64,000 bases of DNA from CAZDWZ01 sp964509425. Lineage in GTDB: Bacteria > Bdellovibrionota_C > UBA2361 > SZUA-149 > CAZDWZ01. This document shows, piece by piece, positions 41,023 to 50,050 of the stretch (the stretch's first letter is position 1; every line of letters starts with the position of its first letter). The notes under the pieces are model-generated. The model saw nothing but the letters and a program-made list of their open reading frames with translations, did no database searches and was not told where the DNA came from. The position numbers were made by a program, and so were the translations under genes. The DNA lies in contig CAZDWZ010000017.1 of NCBI GenBank assembly GCA_964509425.1, positions 1 to 64,000 on the forward strand. Reading direction: 5' to 3'.

Positions 41023-42209
41023 GAAGCCGGAGCAATCGGCAATACCGATTTACGGCCGGATTGTGTTGCGAGCTGTCCGCAGGCTCCGCTGATGTCGTTG
41101 GCTTTCGACCAACGAACGGTCGCATTCAGGCCCCGCTGGAGCAGCGTGTCTTGCCATCTTCCGATCGTCTCCCGCGAAGACGACTCAAATCCCAAGCCGC
41201 TGTTATTATTGTAGGGAATCAAATTTATCTTCACCGGAATTCCGCGGACCAGCGATGGAAGCCTCTCGAGGTCAGCGTCGCTGTCGTTTACGCCTCGCAA
41301 CATCACGTACTCCATCGTGATCCGCTTTCTTGATCGGAGCGGATACTCGCGGAGCGTAGAAAGCAAGGTCTCAAGCGGCCACCGCTTATTGATCGGCATT
41401 ATTCGAGAACGGACGTCGTCGGTCGTGGCATTGAGCGAGATCGCCAGATTGGCCCCTGCCCCACTCTCGCCGAAAGCTTTAATTGCGGGTACCAATCCGG
41501 ACGTCGATACCGTAATTTTTCTCGAAGAAAAATTGATACCGAGCTCGTCGTTCAGGAGCTTCACCGTCCGGGTCACATTCTGAAGATTGTGGAATGGCTC
41601 TCCCATCCCCATGAAAACGATATTTTGGAACTGCTCGGGTTTTTCCTTTTCTCCCGGAGAGTTTCGGAGCTCTTCGATCGCGTCTTGAACCGCGAGCACT
41701 TGTCCGATGATTTCAGAGGTCCTGAGGTGACGTTTGAGGCCCATCAGCCCGGTTCGGCAGAATTGGCAAGCGATCGCGCATCCAACCTGCGACGAGATAC
41801 ACAGAGTATATCTCGTCGGTTGCTTGATCAGTACCGACTCGATCAGTGCTCCGTCATTCATTCGGAAAAGGAATTTCCGCGATCCATCGGAGGAGAGCAG
41901 AACGGTGTCGACCTCCGGCCGATAAATACGGAATTTACTTTCGAGCCGTTCGCGGAGCTCTCGAGAGACGTTCGTCATTTCTGAAAACGATTTAACGCGA
42001 AACCGGTACACCCACTGGATGATTTGTTTTGCGCGGTATCCGGGAAGTCCGAAATCTTTCTCGAGGAGCTCGGCAAGCTCGTCACGATCGAAGTCGAGAA
42101 GCTCGAGGCGTTCCTCTTTGAGGTTCTCGCTCTCTACGTGCGGCGGCTCTTCCAGAGAACATTCTGGAGCCGTGGAAGCGCCGGTTTTGGCAAGCTGCGA
42201 AGTGTCCAT
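41019..42209 (-). CDS. rlmN: 23S rRNA/tRNA adenine-C2 methyltransferase RlmN (396 aa)
   Basis: The radical-SAM cluster motif CAIACQFC (CxxxCxxC) lies near residue 148. Before it is TRYTLCISSQVG and after it the GMGEPFHNLQNV SAM-binding motif. Later come SLNATTDDVRSRIMPINKRW and the C-terminal SGACGQLA with the catalytic Cys. It methylates A2503 of 23S rRNA and A37 of tRNA. The N-terminus has about 30 extra acidic residues ahead of the usual domain. I use ATG 42209; a GTG one codon earlier is possible. Confidence 0.93.
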   Translation of the reverse strand: MDTSQLAKTGASTAPECSLEEPPHVESENLKEERLELLDFDRDELAELLEKDFGLPGYRAKQIIQWVYRFRVKSFSEMTNVSRELRERLESKFRIYRPEVDTVLLSSDGSRKFLFRMNDGALIESVLIKQPTRYTLCISSQVGCAIACQFCRTGLMGLKRHLRTSEIIGQVLAVQDAIEELRNSPGEKEKPEQFQNIVFMGMGEPFHNLQNVTRTVKLLNDELGINFSSRKITVSTSGLVPAIKAFGESGAGANLAISLNATTDDVRSRIMPINKRWPLETLLSTLREYPLRSRKRITMEYVMLRGVNDSDADLERLPSLVRGIPVKINLIPYNNNSGLGFESSSRETIGRWQDTLLQRGLNATVRWSKANDISGACGQLATQSGRKSVLPIAPAS

Positions 42210-42233
42210 CACCGGTTTCCGCCTCGACTGTTA

Positions 42234-42647
42234 TTAGCGGAGCTCAGGAAAGAAGAACGAAACTTCAATCTGTGCGTTTTCTGCGCTGTCGGAGCCGTGA
42301 ACGGCATTGGCATCGATGCTATCAGCGAAGTCCGCGCGGATCGTTCCTGCTTCAGCCTTCTTCGGATCGGTCGCTCCCATCAACTCACGATTCTTCAAAA
42401 CGGCGTTTGGGCCTTCGAGAACCGAGACGAATACTGGTCCCGAGATCATGAAGCTGACGAGATCGTTAAAGAAGGGCCGCTCTTTGTGAACCGCGTAGAA
42501 CTGACCTGCGAGGTTCTTGTCGAGCTGCATCATTTTCCCAGCGACGACCTTCAGGCCGGCATCTTCAAATCGGGTTAAAATCTTGCCGATGACATTCTTC
42601 TGAACCGCATCAGGCTTGATAATGGAAAGTGTTCGTTCTTTGTTCAT
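42234..42647 (-). CDS. ndk: Nucleoside diphosphate kinase (137 aa)
   Basis: ATG 42647 gives the normal 137-residue length. All NDK marks are present: ERTLSIIKPDAVQKNVIGKI, the VHKERPFF loop, LEGPNAVLKNRELMGATDP, and the active-site His in ANAVHGSDS. It balances nucleoside triphosphates by phospho-His transfer. It lies 170 bases after sucD and 24 before rlmN, so it is probably in the same transcription unit. Confidence 0.95.
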   Translation of the reverse strand: MNKERTLSIIKPDAVQKNVIGKILTRFEDAGLKVVAGKMMQLDKNLAGQFYAVHKERPFFNDLVSFMISGPVFVSVLEGPNAVLKNRELMGATDPKKAEAGTIRADFADSIDANAVHGSDSAENAQIEVSFFFPELR

Positions 42648-42817
42648 ATATCCTTTTCTCCAAATCCCTTGTCCGGGGCGCAAGGCCTCCGAGACTAAGG
42701 GGCTAATACATACAGCAACTTAATGGCAAAAACAAATCCCCTGAGCAGACGCTGATTTGGCCGGCTCTCCCGGTTTCTCAGCCTCAGGAATCTGGCCTTG
42801 AGCGCCCGAGCTCGGGG

Positions 42818-43687
42818 TTACTTCATGATCGATTTTACTTTGGCGCCCATTTCCGCCGGAGACCTGACGACATGGGCCTTCGCCGCCTCGAGGGCCGCGA
42901 ATTTGGCCTCCGCCGTTCCCGATCCGCCGCTGATAATCGCACCAGCGTGACCCATGCGGCGGCCTTCTGGGGCAGTCGCACCGGCGATGAAGGCCACAAC
43001 AGGCTTCTTGCCGTTCTCCTTTAACCACTCGGCCGCCGTTTCTTCGGCGTTTCCGCCAATCTCACCGATCATGACGATGATGTCGGTACCCGGATCCCGG
43101 TGGAACATCTCCAGGCAATCGATGAAGTTGGTTCCGTTTAGGGGATCTCCGCCGATGCCGACGCAGGAGCTCTGGCCGATCTTGAGCTTTGAAAGTTGTC
43201 CGACGGCTTCGTAGGTAAGAGTTCCCGAGCGGGAGACAACCCCGACGTTACCGGACATGTGAATGTGTCCCGGCATAATCCCGATTTTGCACTGACCGGG
43301 AGTGATCACTCCCGGACAGTTTGGTCCTATGAGTCTCGTTTTCGTTGTCGCCAAGTAAGACTTCACTCGCAGCATGTCGAGAACCGGTATCCCTTCGGTA
43401 ATGCAGATAACCAACGGAATTTCCGCGTCTGCAGCTTCGATGATGGCGTCCGCCGCGAATGGAGGCGGAACATAAATGACGCTCGCGTTTGCGCCGGTGT
43501 GCTTTACGGCATCGAGAACGGTGTCATACACAGGAATCCCCTCTACCGAGGTTCCCCCTTTACCCGGGCTAACACCCGCAACCATCTGTGTGCCGTACTC
43601 TTTGCAAGCCTTCGTGTGGAACAACCCGGTTTTTCCGGTCATTCCTTGGGTGACGACCTTTGTATTTTTGTCTACGAGAATTGCCAT
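42818..43687 (-). CDS. sucD: Succinyl-CoA synthetase alpha subunit (289 aa)
   Basis: It has the CoA-binding Rossmann start (VTQGMTGKTGLFHTKACKEY), ICITEGIPVLDMLRVKSYL, and GPNCPGVITPGQCKIGIMPG. The phosphorylated active-site His is in GRRMGHAGAIISGGSGTAE. It pairs with sucC to interconvert succinyl-CoA and succinate with nucleotide phosphorylation in the TCA cycle. It follows sucC by 66 bases. Confidence 0.95.
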   Translation of the reverse strand: MAILVDKNTKVVTQGMTGKTGLFHTKACKEYGTQMVAGVSPGKGGTSVEGIPVYDTVLDAVKHTGANASVIYVPPPFAADAIIEAADAEIPLVICITEGIPVLDMLRVKSYLATTKTRLIGPNCPGVITPGQCKIGIMPGHIHMSGNVGVVSRSGTLTYEAVGQLSKLKIGQSSCVGIGGDPLNGTNFIDCLEMFHRDPGTDIIVMIGEIGGNAEETAAEWLKENGKKPVVAFIAGATAPEGRRMGHAGAIISGGSGTAEAKFAALEAAKAHVVRSPAEMGAKVKSIMK

Positions 43688-43753
43688 AATTACTTTAAAT
43701 CCACCGCGTCCTGATTCTACGTTCGGCCTCGCCCTGCGTGCCGCACAAATGCC

Positions 43754-44914
43754 CTAGCGAACCGCCTGCACAATTTTCTCGGCGGCATCCGCCATGTCGT
43801 TTGCTGCGATAATCTTGAGTCCGGACTTGGCGAGGAGCTCCTTTCCAAGCTCGACATTTGTCCCTTCGAGGCGCGCGACCACGGGAACCTTAAGATCCAG
43901 CGTCTTTGCGGCTTCGATAATTCCGCTGGCGATTACGTCGCAACGCATGATTCCGCCGAAGATGTTCACCAACACCCCTTTTACAGACGCGTCCTTCAGA
44001 ATCAATTTGAACGCTTCGGTAACTTGCTGTGCGTTTGCTCCACCACCGACATCGAGAAAGTTCGCCGGTTCTCCGCCTGCTTGCTGGATCATGTCCATTG
44101 TCGCCATGGCGAGTCCAGCTCCGTTTACCATGCAACCGATGTTTCCGCTTAATGCGACGTAGTTGATCCCAACTTCCGCAGCGCGAATTTCGCGCTCGTC
44201 GATCTCATCATAGTCCAGAAAGTTGAAACTCTCCTTCTGACGGAACAGCGCGTTGTCGTCGATCGAAACTTTAGCGTCCAGGCAAATGAATCCGCCCTCC
44301 GCAGTCTCGATCAAGGGGTTCACTTCGAGCAGCGAACAATCGAGACCAACAAACGCTTTGTAAAGGTTTTTGACGACTGCGCTGAAGGCAGAGGTTTTCT
44401 CTTTTTCCACTCCAAGAAAATGTCCGATCTTCCGGCAGTGAAAGTCCTGGAGCCCGCTTTCCGGTTTGACCAAGACAGTGAGCACTTTCTCAGGATGCTT
44501 TTCAGCGACTTCTTCAATCTCCACGCCGCCTTCCCGGCTGGCGATGAAAGCGATTGCTCCCGCAGCGCGGTCCACAATCAAGCTCAGGTAACACTCCCGC
44601 TTGATATTTACGCCCTGCTCAATCCAGACTTTTCGCACGAGCTTTCCTTCAGCGCCCGTCTGTGGAGTGACGAGAGTCATTCCGAGGATCTTTTCGGCTA
44701 CGGCGTACGCTTCGTCGGGTGACTTCGCGAGCTTCACACCGCCGGCTTTTCCGCGGCCGCCCGCGTGCACTTGTGCTTTTACGACACAAACTCCGCTTCC
44801 GAGATTGACCGCAGCCTTCTGCGCTTCACGTGGAGTGTAGGCCAGGAAGCCGTTGAGCAAAGGAATATCGTATTTTCTGAGAAGCGCCTTCGCTTGGTAC
44901 TCGTGCAGGTTCAT
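43754..44914 (-). CDS. sucC: Succinyl-CoA synthetase beta subunit (386 aa)
   Basis: The N-terminal ATP-grasp fold has MNLHEYQAKALLRKYDIP, VVKAQVHAGGRGKAGGVKLA and later SLLEVNPLIETAEGGFICLD. The C-terminal ligase domain has NGAGLAMATMDMIQQAGG and LVNIFGGIMRCDVIASGII. It binds nucleotide and forms the (alphabeta)2 enzyme with SucD. It sits between mdh and sucD. Confidence 0.95.
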   Translation of the reverse strand: MNLHEYQAKALLRKYDIPLLNGFLAYTPREAQKAAVNLGSGVCVVKAQVHAGGRGKAGGVKLAKSPDEAYAVAEKILGMTLVTPQTGAEGKLVRKVWIEQGVNIKRECYLSLIVDRAAGAIAFIASREGGVEIEEVAEKHPEKVLTVLVKPESGLQDFHCRKIGHFLGVEKEKTSAFSAVVKNLYKAFVGLDCSLLEVNPLIETAEGGFICLDAKVSIDDNALFRQKESFNFLDYDEIDEREIRAAEVGINYVALSGNIGCMVNGAGLAMATMDMIQQAGGEPANFLDVGGGANAQQVTEAFKLILKDASVKGVLVNIFGGIMRCDVIASGIIEAAKTLDLKVPVVARLEGTNVELGKELLAKSGLKIIAANDMADAAEKIVQAVR

Positions 44915-44974
44915 GGTTGTAGTCTTTCCTTTATTTCACTGATCGTTCAGATGTGTCCGGCGTTAAGAGTGCCC

Positions 44975-45913
44975 CTACTTCGGCAGAGCCGCGACCAACT
45001 CGCGAACGCGCGAAGCACTGACCGACAGCGCCTCTTGTTCTTCAGAAGTGAGCTTGAGCTCGACAATTCGCTCAATACCACCGGCACCGATAATCGCCGG
45101 AACGCCGAGATAAATTCCAGAATGTCCGTACTGACCACTCAGCAGGGCAGCGCATGCGAGAAGTTTCTTCTGATCCTTCAGGTAGCTCTCCGCCATTTCA
45201 ATCGCACCGGCTGCCGGTGAGCAGAAGGCCGAACCAGATTTTAGGAGTGAGAGCACTTCAGCACCTGCACCGCGGACTCTCTTTTCGATTTGGTCGAGTT
45301 CAGTAGCGGCGAGCATCTGTGAAACGGGAACGCCGTCAACGGTCGTGGCCGAGCGGATCGGAACCATGTCGTCGCCGTGACCGCCGAGCACCAATGCGCG
45401 AACGGATGCCGCGGAAACATTCAGCGCGGATGCGAGAAATGATCGATAGCGCGCGGAGTCAAGGACACCCGCCATGCCGACGACGCGCTCGGGCGGAAGC
45501 CCCGACTCACGTTGGCAGAGCGTGACCATTGCGTCGAGTGGATTTGAAACCACGATGACGAAGCTGTCTGGGGCGTGAGCTTTAATTCCCGCAGCAACAC
45601 TCTTCATGATGTTTGCGTTTGTTCCCAGGAGATCGTCCCGGCTCATTCCCGGCTTCCGGGGAACTCCCGCCGTCACGATGACAACATCTGATCCGGCGAT
45701 ATCTTTGTAGTCGTTTGTTCCGGACACTCGGGAGGAGATACCGAACACCGGCGCTGCGTGCGAGATATCGAGAGCTTTGCCCTGCGGGACGCCCTCAACG
45801 ATGTCGAACAACACGACATCTCCGAGCTCCTTCATGCAGGCAATCAGCGCGAGCGCGCCACCGATATTTCCGCCGCCAATTAATGCGATTTTCTTTCTAG
45901 TGGTATGAGACAT
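44975..45913 (-). CDS. mdh: Malate dehydrogenase, LDH-like (312 aa)
   Basis: The NAD-binding fold starts KIALIGGGNIGGALALIACM. Catalytic loop residues are in RKPGMSRDDLLGTNANIM, and VVSNPLDAMV and LGGHGDDMVP give the substrate Arg/His set of the LDH-type malate dehydrogenases. It oxidises malate to oxaloacetate with NAD. It heads the operon mdh-sucC-sucD, which puts three TCA steps in one message. Confidence 0.93.
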   Translation of the reverse strand: MSHTTRKKIALIGGGNIGGALALIACMKELGDVVLFDIVEGVPQGKALDISHAAPVFGISSRVSGTNDYKDIAGSDVVIVTAGVPRKPGMSRDDLLGTNANIMKSVAAGIKAHAPDSFVIVVSNPLDAMVTLCQRESGLPPERVVGMAGVLDSARYRSFLASALNVSAASVRALVLGGHGDDMVPIRSATTVDGVPVSQMLAATELDQIEKRVRGAGAEVLSLLKSGSAFCSPAAGAIEMAESYLKDQKKLLACAALLSGQYGHSGIYLGVPAIIGAGGIERIVELKLTSEEQEALSVSASRVRELVAALPK

Positions 45914-45953
45914 GGGAAACCTTACGCTAGCTTACAACATGAAAATTGTGGGC

Positions 45954-45982
45954 TGTTTAACGGTTTTATTGCGGATGGTCAA
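45954..45982 (-). promoter_or_regulatory. Candidate mdh operon promoter
   Basis: On the minus strand TTGACC (45982-45977), 17 bases, then TAAACA (45959-45954). The -35 is close to consensus but the -10 is poor. It lies about 45 bases ahead of mdh. Confidence 0.3.
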
Positions 45983-46213
45983 TGGATTAGGCGCTGCGGA
46001 ATTCCCAAACCCAGTGAAAACCGAAGTGAGACGAGAGCGCGAACGTGAGCGCGGCAAACTCCTCTAATTCCCTGCGCAAAATTCGCTGTGGAGAAGTGCT
46101 GCGGAGAACGCGTCGTTGGCGATGACTGGTTTCAGTCACTCGAGACCAAAAAAGAGAATTCTAAAAATCAGAATGACAGGGTTTGGGGAGCAAAAAGCGA
46201 GAATCGGCATCAC

Positions 46214-46255
46214 AGCGAAAAGAGAGCAGCGAAAAGAAAGCAGCGAAAAGAAAGC
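46214..46255. repeat. Tandem 14-base repeat, three copies
   Basis: AGCGAAAAGAGAGC is followed by two copies of AGCGAAAAGAAAGC without spacers, and a degenerate partial copy follows. The strand is all but purine-only. It may be slippage-derived; its function is not evident. Confidence 0.75.
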
Positions 46256-46304
46256 ACAGCGAGAGCGAGAAAGGGTTACTGCAATCGAAAGGACTGCAAG
46301 CCAA

Positions 46305-46344
46305 ACGCAAGCTGAGAATGGAGGCTGAGCGTCGAAGCTTGCGT
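46305..46344 (-). terminator. Possible terminator hairpin after minE
   Basis: ACGCAAGCT and AGCTTGCGT form a 9-bp perfect stem with a 22-base loop, about 20 bases after the minE stop. Only TTGG follows on the minus strand, so it is at best a weak intrinsic terminator. Confidence 0.35.
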
Positions 46345-46363
46345 CCGCCTAAGGTGTCGTTCG

Positions 46364-46657
46364 TTATCCAGCCGCCTCCGCCAACCGCTTCTCTTTTCGA
46401 GTCCTGGTGACGATAGGAGTGTTGATAACGAGTGCCGTTGCATTGCTGGTTCGTTGCCACTCGACTTGGAGATTTCGCTTCTCGAGCACAAAGTACTTGG
46501 AGATTACTTCGAGCAAGTCTCGCTTGAAGAAATCCATGTCCTGAGCATCGAGGCCCGAACGATCCTGGACGAGCACCATCTGCAGACGGTTCTTGGCGGT
46601 CTCTTTGGAGAAACGCCCACCGATAATTGATTTTAACCCCTCAAACACCGCCGTCAT
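46364..46657 (-). CDS. minE: Cell division topological factor MinE (97 aa)
   Basis: It has the MinE pattern: an N-terminal membrane/MinD-binding helix, KETAKNRLQMVLVQDRSGL with LVQDRSGLD, and the dimer domain MDFFKRDLLEVISKYFVLEK then LQVEWQRTSNATALVINTPI. It is slightly longer than E. coli MinE (88 aa). It stimulates MinD ATPase to drive MinCD oscillation and place the septum. It is the last gene of minCDE, 60 bases after minD. Confidence 0.95.
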   Translation of the reverse strand: MTAVFEGLKSIIGGRFSKETAKNRLQMVLVQDRSGLDAQDMDFFKRDLLEVISKYFVLEKRNLQVEWQRTSNATALVINTPIVTRTRKEKRLAEAAG

Positions 46658-46717
46658 GCTCCATAGTTAGGGTTACACATAACTCACCTCACACCACCCC
46701 ACCAGAGAGAATTTGCA

Positions 46718-47512
46718 TCAGGCCGCGCGCAGTCTTTTGCCGAGACGCGCCCAAATGCTTTCACTCAACTCAAACTCCTCCTCGGGCACGTTCGCTCCGA
46801 TCAACCGATCGGCAATAGAGAGAAACGATTTTCCGACTTTTGATTTGGAGTTGTAAACGACTGGTTCTCCGGTATTCGCCGATACGACGATGTCGTTGTC
46901 TCGAAGAATCATTCCGATTTGAGAAACACCGAGAATTTCGATGACATCCTGCGGAGACATCATGTCTCCTTTTCTCACCATGTCGCGATCAACGCGATTG
47001 ATGATGAGCTGGGCATCTAAGCTCTGCGCAGAGAGGAGTCCAATCACTCGGTCCGCATCTCGCACGGATGCGACTTCAGGAGTCGTGACAATAATAGCGT
47101 CATCAGCTCCGGCACACGCGTTTCGGAACCCTTGCTCGATACCCGCCGGTGAATCGATGATGACGAAGTGAAACTCTTGCTTAAACTTCCGCACCATATC
47201 CCCCATTTCCTGCGGGGTAACGACGTCCTTATCGTCGGTTTGCGATGCGGGAAGCAGGAACAAGTTGTTTGAGCGCTTCGATTTGATGATCGCCTGCTGC
47301 GGTTTGCACGCTCCCTTGATGACGTCAACGAGGTTGAAAACGATGCGGTTCTCAAGCCCCATGATGACATCGAGGTTTCTGAGTCCGATGTCAGCGTCGA
47401 TTACGAGAACGCGTTTTCCCCGGAGGGACAAAGCGGCCCCGAGGTTCGCGGTGGTAGTGGTCTTTCCGACGCCGCCCTTTCCCGAAGTAATTACTATAGC
47501 CCTGCCTGTCAT
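46718..47512 (-). CDS. minD: Septum-site determining ATPase MinD (264 aa)
   Basis: ATG 47512 gives the normal length; the open frame extends 24 codons upstream without reason. The deviant Walker A motif is GKGGVGKTT (residues 11-19), followed by DADIGLRNLDVIMGLENRIV and VIIDSPAGIEQGFRNA. The C-terminus ends in an amphipathic membrane-targeting helix (SIWARLGKRLRAA). It binds the membrane as an ATP dimer and recruits MinC. Confidence 0.96.
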   Translation of the reverse strand: MTGRAIVITSGKGGVGKTTTTANLGAALSLRGKRVLVIDADIGLRNLDVIMGLENRIVFNLVDVIKGACKPQQAIIKSKRSNNLFLLPASQTDDKDVVTPQEMGDMVRKFKQEFHFVIIDSPAGIEQGFRNACAGADDAIIVTTPEVASVRDADRVIGLLSAQSLDAQLIINRVDRDMVRKGDMMSPQDVIEILGVSQIGMILRDNDIVVSANTGEPVVYNSKSKVGKSFLSIADRLIGANVPEEEFELSESIWARLGKRLRAA

Positions 47513-47562
47513 ACGCCTCCTACGGCCAAGAAGAGAAAGCCTGTTGGTCTCTGAAAAATTCT

Positions 47563-48873
47563 CTAACGAAGCTTCTTTCCCCACATCATTCGTGGGTTGT
47601 ATGCTTCGACAATAATCCGTCTATTTTCTATTCGCGCGATCTCCGCACCACGAACCACTTCCTCGCTGCCCCGCGAAAGCACCGAGCCGATACGGAGTTG
47701 CATGGGTTGCATGTGAAGAGCGATGATTACCCGATCGAACGCGTCGTCGTCGTATGCCGATGCGTGGGCGGTTCCCTTCAAACTGCCGAGCACGATGATA
47801 TCGCCGCCCGCAACGAGGTCGGCACCTGGATTGACGTCTCCAATGACGACCAGTGAAAATGGAGTTTCCACTCGTTGGCCGGAACGGAGCGTGCCGAAGA
47901 GGATCTTCGCATTTGCCTCATCCTCGTAAAAGAGGTCTGGGCCGCCCAGCATTCGAGCCATCTGACTGGCCACCCGGCGTGCGGATGACACTCCGGAGTC
48001 CTTCTCAAACTCGCCGGAGTCCGACATGCGGGCTCCGCCTTCGTTTCTTCGGAGTTCTCCGAGGCCGAATTCTTCAAGACCTTCAAGTCCGAGTTCTGCA
48101 AATGCCATTTCTCGGCTTCTTTCTCCGCTATCCATTTTTGAGCTTCCTCGACCTGAGCCTTCCCGTCCTCGATGATCCGTCAAACCAACTCCTCCACCCG
48201 CAACCGCATCGGATGCTCCGATTCTTTCCCTAAGTGCCTTTCCGAACTCCGTCCTCGCGAGCAACTCGGCACGAGTCAACTCAGACTTCAAATTGTCCGC
48301 CCGTCCGGCCTCACCGCGAATCGGTTCCCGCCCCGCATCCGCCTTTGCGGCTTCCGAATCTTGAAACAGATTAATCGTGCTGCCTCGTTGAACTCCCCCC
48401 GGTCTCCCCTCCGCGGAGCTTCTTCCCTCGACGGCGAATCTTCTACGTCGTGTCACCACGGTGAGACCGTATTGTGCGCGAAGCGCATCGCCGAGCTCCT
48501 TCGCCTGCTCGGGTGCCGGGAGCCGGTCGATCCATTCGATCGAAACTTCTCCGCCTTCAAAAAATTTTTTCCGCCCGCCGAGGAAGTGTTCGAGCTCCGC
48601 GCGGATAATTGACCAGTCACTCTTTCCGTCGATGCGAAGTACGAGGCCGTGTTCGGTTCCTCTCGCAGTGACCACGCGCGACTCCTGATCTTTCTCGCCC
48701 GACTCAAGCCCGGCGTTCAGCTCGCCCGCGATCGCCGAGCTTTGAATCGCAGCACTTTGCAGTGCAGGGTTATCAAGAAAATTAGATCCTTCGGGGAAAT
48801 TGGGATGACTGGGGGTTGCCGTTTCGGGATCAACAAAGACATCGCCAATTCCACTTCCTCCCTCAACCGGCAT
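47563..48873 (-). CDS. minC: Septum inhibitor MinC with long linker (436 aa)
   Basis: Usual MinC is about 230 residues. Here an N-terminal extension of about 60 residues precedes the MinC_N domain (GLVLRIDGKSDWSIIRAELE; ALRAQYGLTVVTRRRRFAVE, to about residue 145). A linker of about 170 residues, rich in Gly, Ser, Glu and Arg, then leads to the C-terminal beta-helix (VETPFSLVVIGDVNPGADLV; GGDIIVLGSLKGTAHASAYD; EEVVRGAEIARIENRRIIVE). It inhibits FtsZ assembly. The linker is disordered by composition. It is the first gene of minCDE. Confidence 0.92.
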   Translation of the reverse strand: MPVEGGSGIGDVFVDPETATPSHPNFPEGSNFLDNPALQSAAIQSSAIAGELNAGLESGEKDQESRVVTARGTEHGLVLRIDGKSDWSIIRAELEHFLGGRKKFFEGGEVSIEWIDRLPAPEQAKELGDALRAQYGLTVVTRRRRFAVEGRSSAEGRPGGVQRGSTINLFQDSEAAKADAGREPIRGEAGRADNLKSELTRAELLARTEFGKALRERIGASDAVAGGGVGLTDHRGREGSGRGSSKMDSGERSREMAFAELGLEGLEEFGLGELRRNEGGARMSDSGEFEKDSGVSSARRVASQMARMLGGPDLFYEDEANAKILFGTLRSGQRVETPFSLVVIGDVNPGADLVAGGDIIVLGSLKGTAHASAYDDDAFDRVIIALHMQPMQLRIGSVLSRGSEEVVRGAEIARIENRRIIVEAYNPRMMWGKKLR

Positions 48874-48916
48874 GTGATCCGCCCCCTACGGCCTTCAGAT
48901 AAATTACTTCAAATGA

Positions 48917-48943
48917 CTTATAGCAACGTCATTTTTGAGTCAA
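48917..48943 (-). promoter_or_regulatory. Candidate minCDE promoter
   Basis: On the minus strand TTGACT (48943-48938) and TATAAG (48922-48917) are close to sigma-70 consensus, but the spacing is short (15 bases; 16 if GTTGAC is used). It lies about 45 bases before minC ATG in an AT-rich pocket. Confidence 0.45.
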
Positions 48944-48983
48944 CAACAAAGGAGGGTGTTTTCAGGAATTTCTCGACGGCGCG

Positions 48984-50015
48984 CTAAAAGAGTTGGCTGA
49001 TGCCAAGTTGAAATGCGACGTCGGTGGTTGAGCGAGACGGTGCGGGGTTCTCTCGCATGAGAAACGAGATGAATGTCGAGTCGGTTGCCCGGAACTTCGC
49101 ACCGACATCGAGGTAAATTTGGTAATCGGGAAATCGTTCAATGTTTTCGAGAAACGCTCCGCCGGCGTTCAGGCCGAGATACGCGGAGAATCGTTCGCTG
49201 AAGAAATAGGACGATCCGATAAAGCCTCTGAATTGTTGGCGCCTGAATTGCAGCGCACCGAACCAAGGATCGGTAAGGTAGTTGAATCCGAATCCTGAGT
49301 AGAACCAGAATGACGAGGGGCGGTACGAAGCGAGCATGGCCGCACCGAGATCGGCGCCCGATGCGCTGAATCCGCTCCGGCCGGTGGGCAGTCCGACGGA
49401 GAGCTGGGTCGTCAGCGTTACTTCAGCGGAATGATACAATCGATACTTTCCAGATAGTTGACCATCGGTGAGCCCGGTGCCGCGACGGGTTTCGACAAAC
49501 TTTCCACCGTCACGCGTATCTCCTTCGAGGACGAACTCGTCATCGGGAACAAACTGGCGCGGACCTCTCGGCATCCCAAACATCCGGTGCCAATTATCAA
49601 TTGCGCGATCAGTAAAACCCGCGCCTCTCCAAAGAAGCGGCTGGTCGATCGAGAGCTCAAAATCTTCAGCGATGCCGACACTTAGAGATGGTCTGAGCTG
49701 TCTGGTCTCGGCATCAAAGAGGAACGTCCCCTTCCGCCGGTTCACGGTGTTCGCCCAGTTTCCATCGAGGCTAAATCGCATCACGCCCGGCGGAAGAACC
49801 GCGGCGGTAGTCGGATAGAAGGTTCGATGGATCAGCTCTAGCGGCTGTTGGTTGAAACTTTCGATTGGAGCGCCAAGCTCTTCGGCAACTTCGGGCCTCA
49901 GGCCAAAGTAGGAACCCTGATTCGTCTCCGCTCGGGCAGCCCAGGGGGCAATGCTCAGGAGCCCGTAGAACAAGAACACGAGAAGCAATAGACTGCCTGC
50001 TCGGAAATTCCTCAC
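48984..50015 (-). CDS. DUF3187 outer-membrane beta-barrel protein (343 aa)
   Basis: The start is GTG at 50015. A signal peptide (MRNFRAGSLLLLVFLFYG then LLSIAPWAARA) is followed by paired amphipathic strands ending in an aromatic residue. Segments such as LPPGVMRFSLDGNWANTV, LSVGIAEDFELSIDQPLL and LTTQLSVGLPTGRSGFSASG match the DUF3187 family of outer-membrane proteins, common in delta- and gammaproteobacteria. The chain ends FQLGISQLF, a typical barrel end with a C-terminal Phe. Its function is unknown. It follows the cyclophilin gene by 35 bases. Confidence 0.8.
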   Translation of the reverse strand: MRNFRAGSLLLLVFLFYGLLSIAPWAARAETNQGSYFGLRPEVAEELGAPIESFNQQPLELIHRTFYPTTAAVLPPGVMRFSLDGNWANTVNRRKGTFLFDAETRQLRPSLSVGIAEDFELSIDQPLLWRGAGFTDRAIDNWHRMFGMPRGPRQFVPDDEFVLEGDTRDGGKFVETRRGTGLTDGQLSGKYRLYHSAEVTLTTQLSVGLPTGRSGFSASGADLGAAMLASYRPSSFWFYSGFGFNYLTDPWFGALQFRRQQFRGFIGSSYFFSERFSAYLGLNAGGAFLENIERFPDYQIYLDVGAKFRATDSTFISFLMRENPAPSRSTTDVAFQLGISQLF

Positions 50016-50050
50016 AACGGACCCCGGAGAATCTTAAATTCGCGTCTCGC

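Larger units (their letters stand above)
45914..46363. other. Intergenic region between mdh and minE
   Basis: This 450-base stretch holds no convincing gene. It contains the candidate mdh promoter, a 14-base tandem repeat (46214-46255) and a possible minE terminator hairpin (46305-46344). The small rightward frames across it are purine-rich and repetitive and do not look like protein. Confidence 0.6.

Noticed and set aside
46088..46410. Rightward frames across the mdh-minE gap
   Set aside because: They run through a purine-rich tandem repeat, give Arg/Lys/Glu low-complexity products and have no ribosome binding site.
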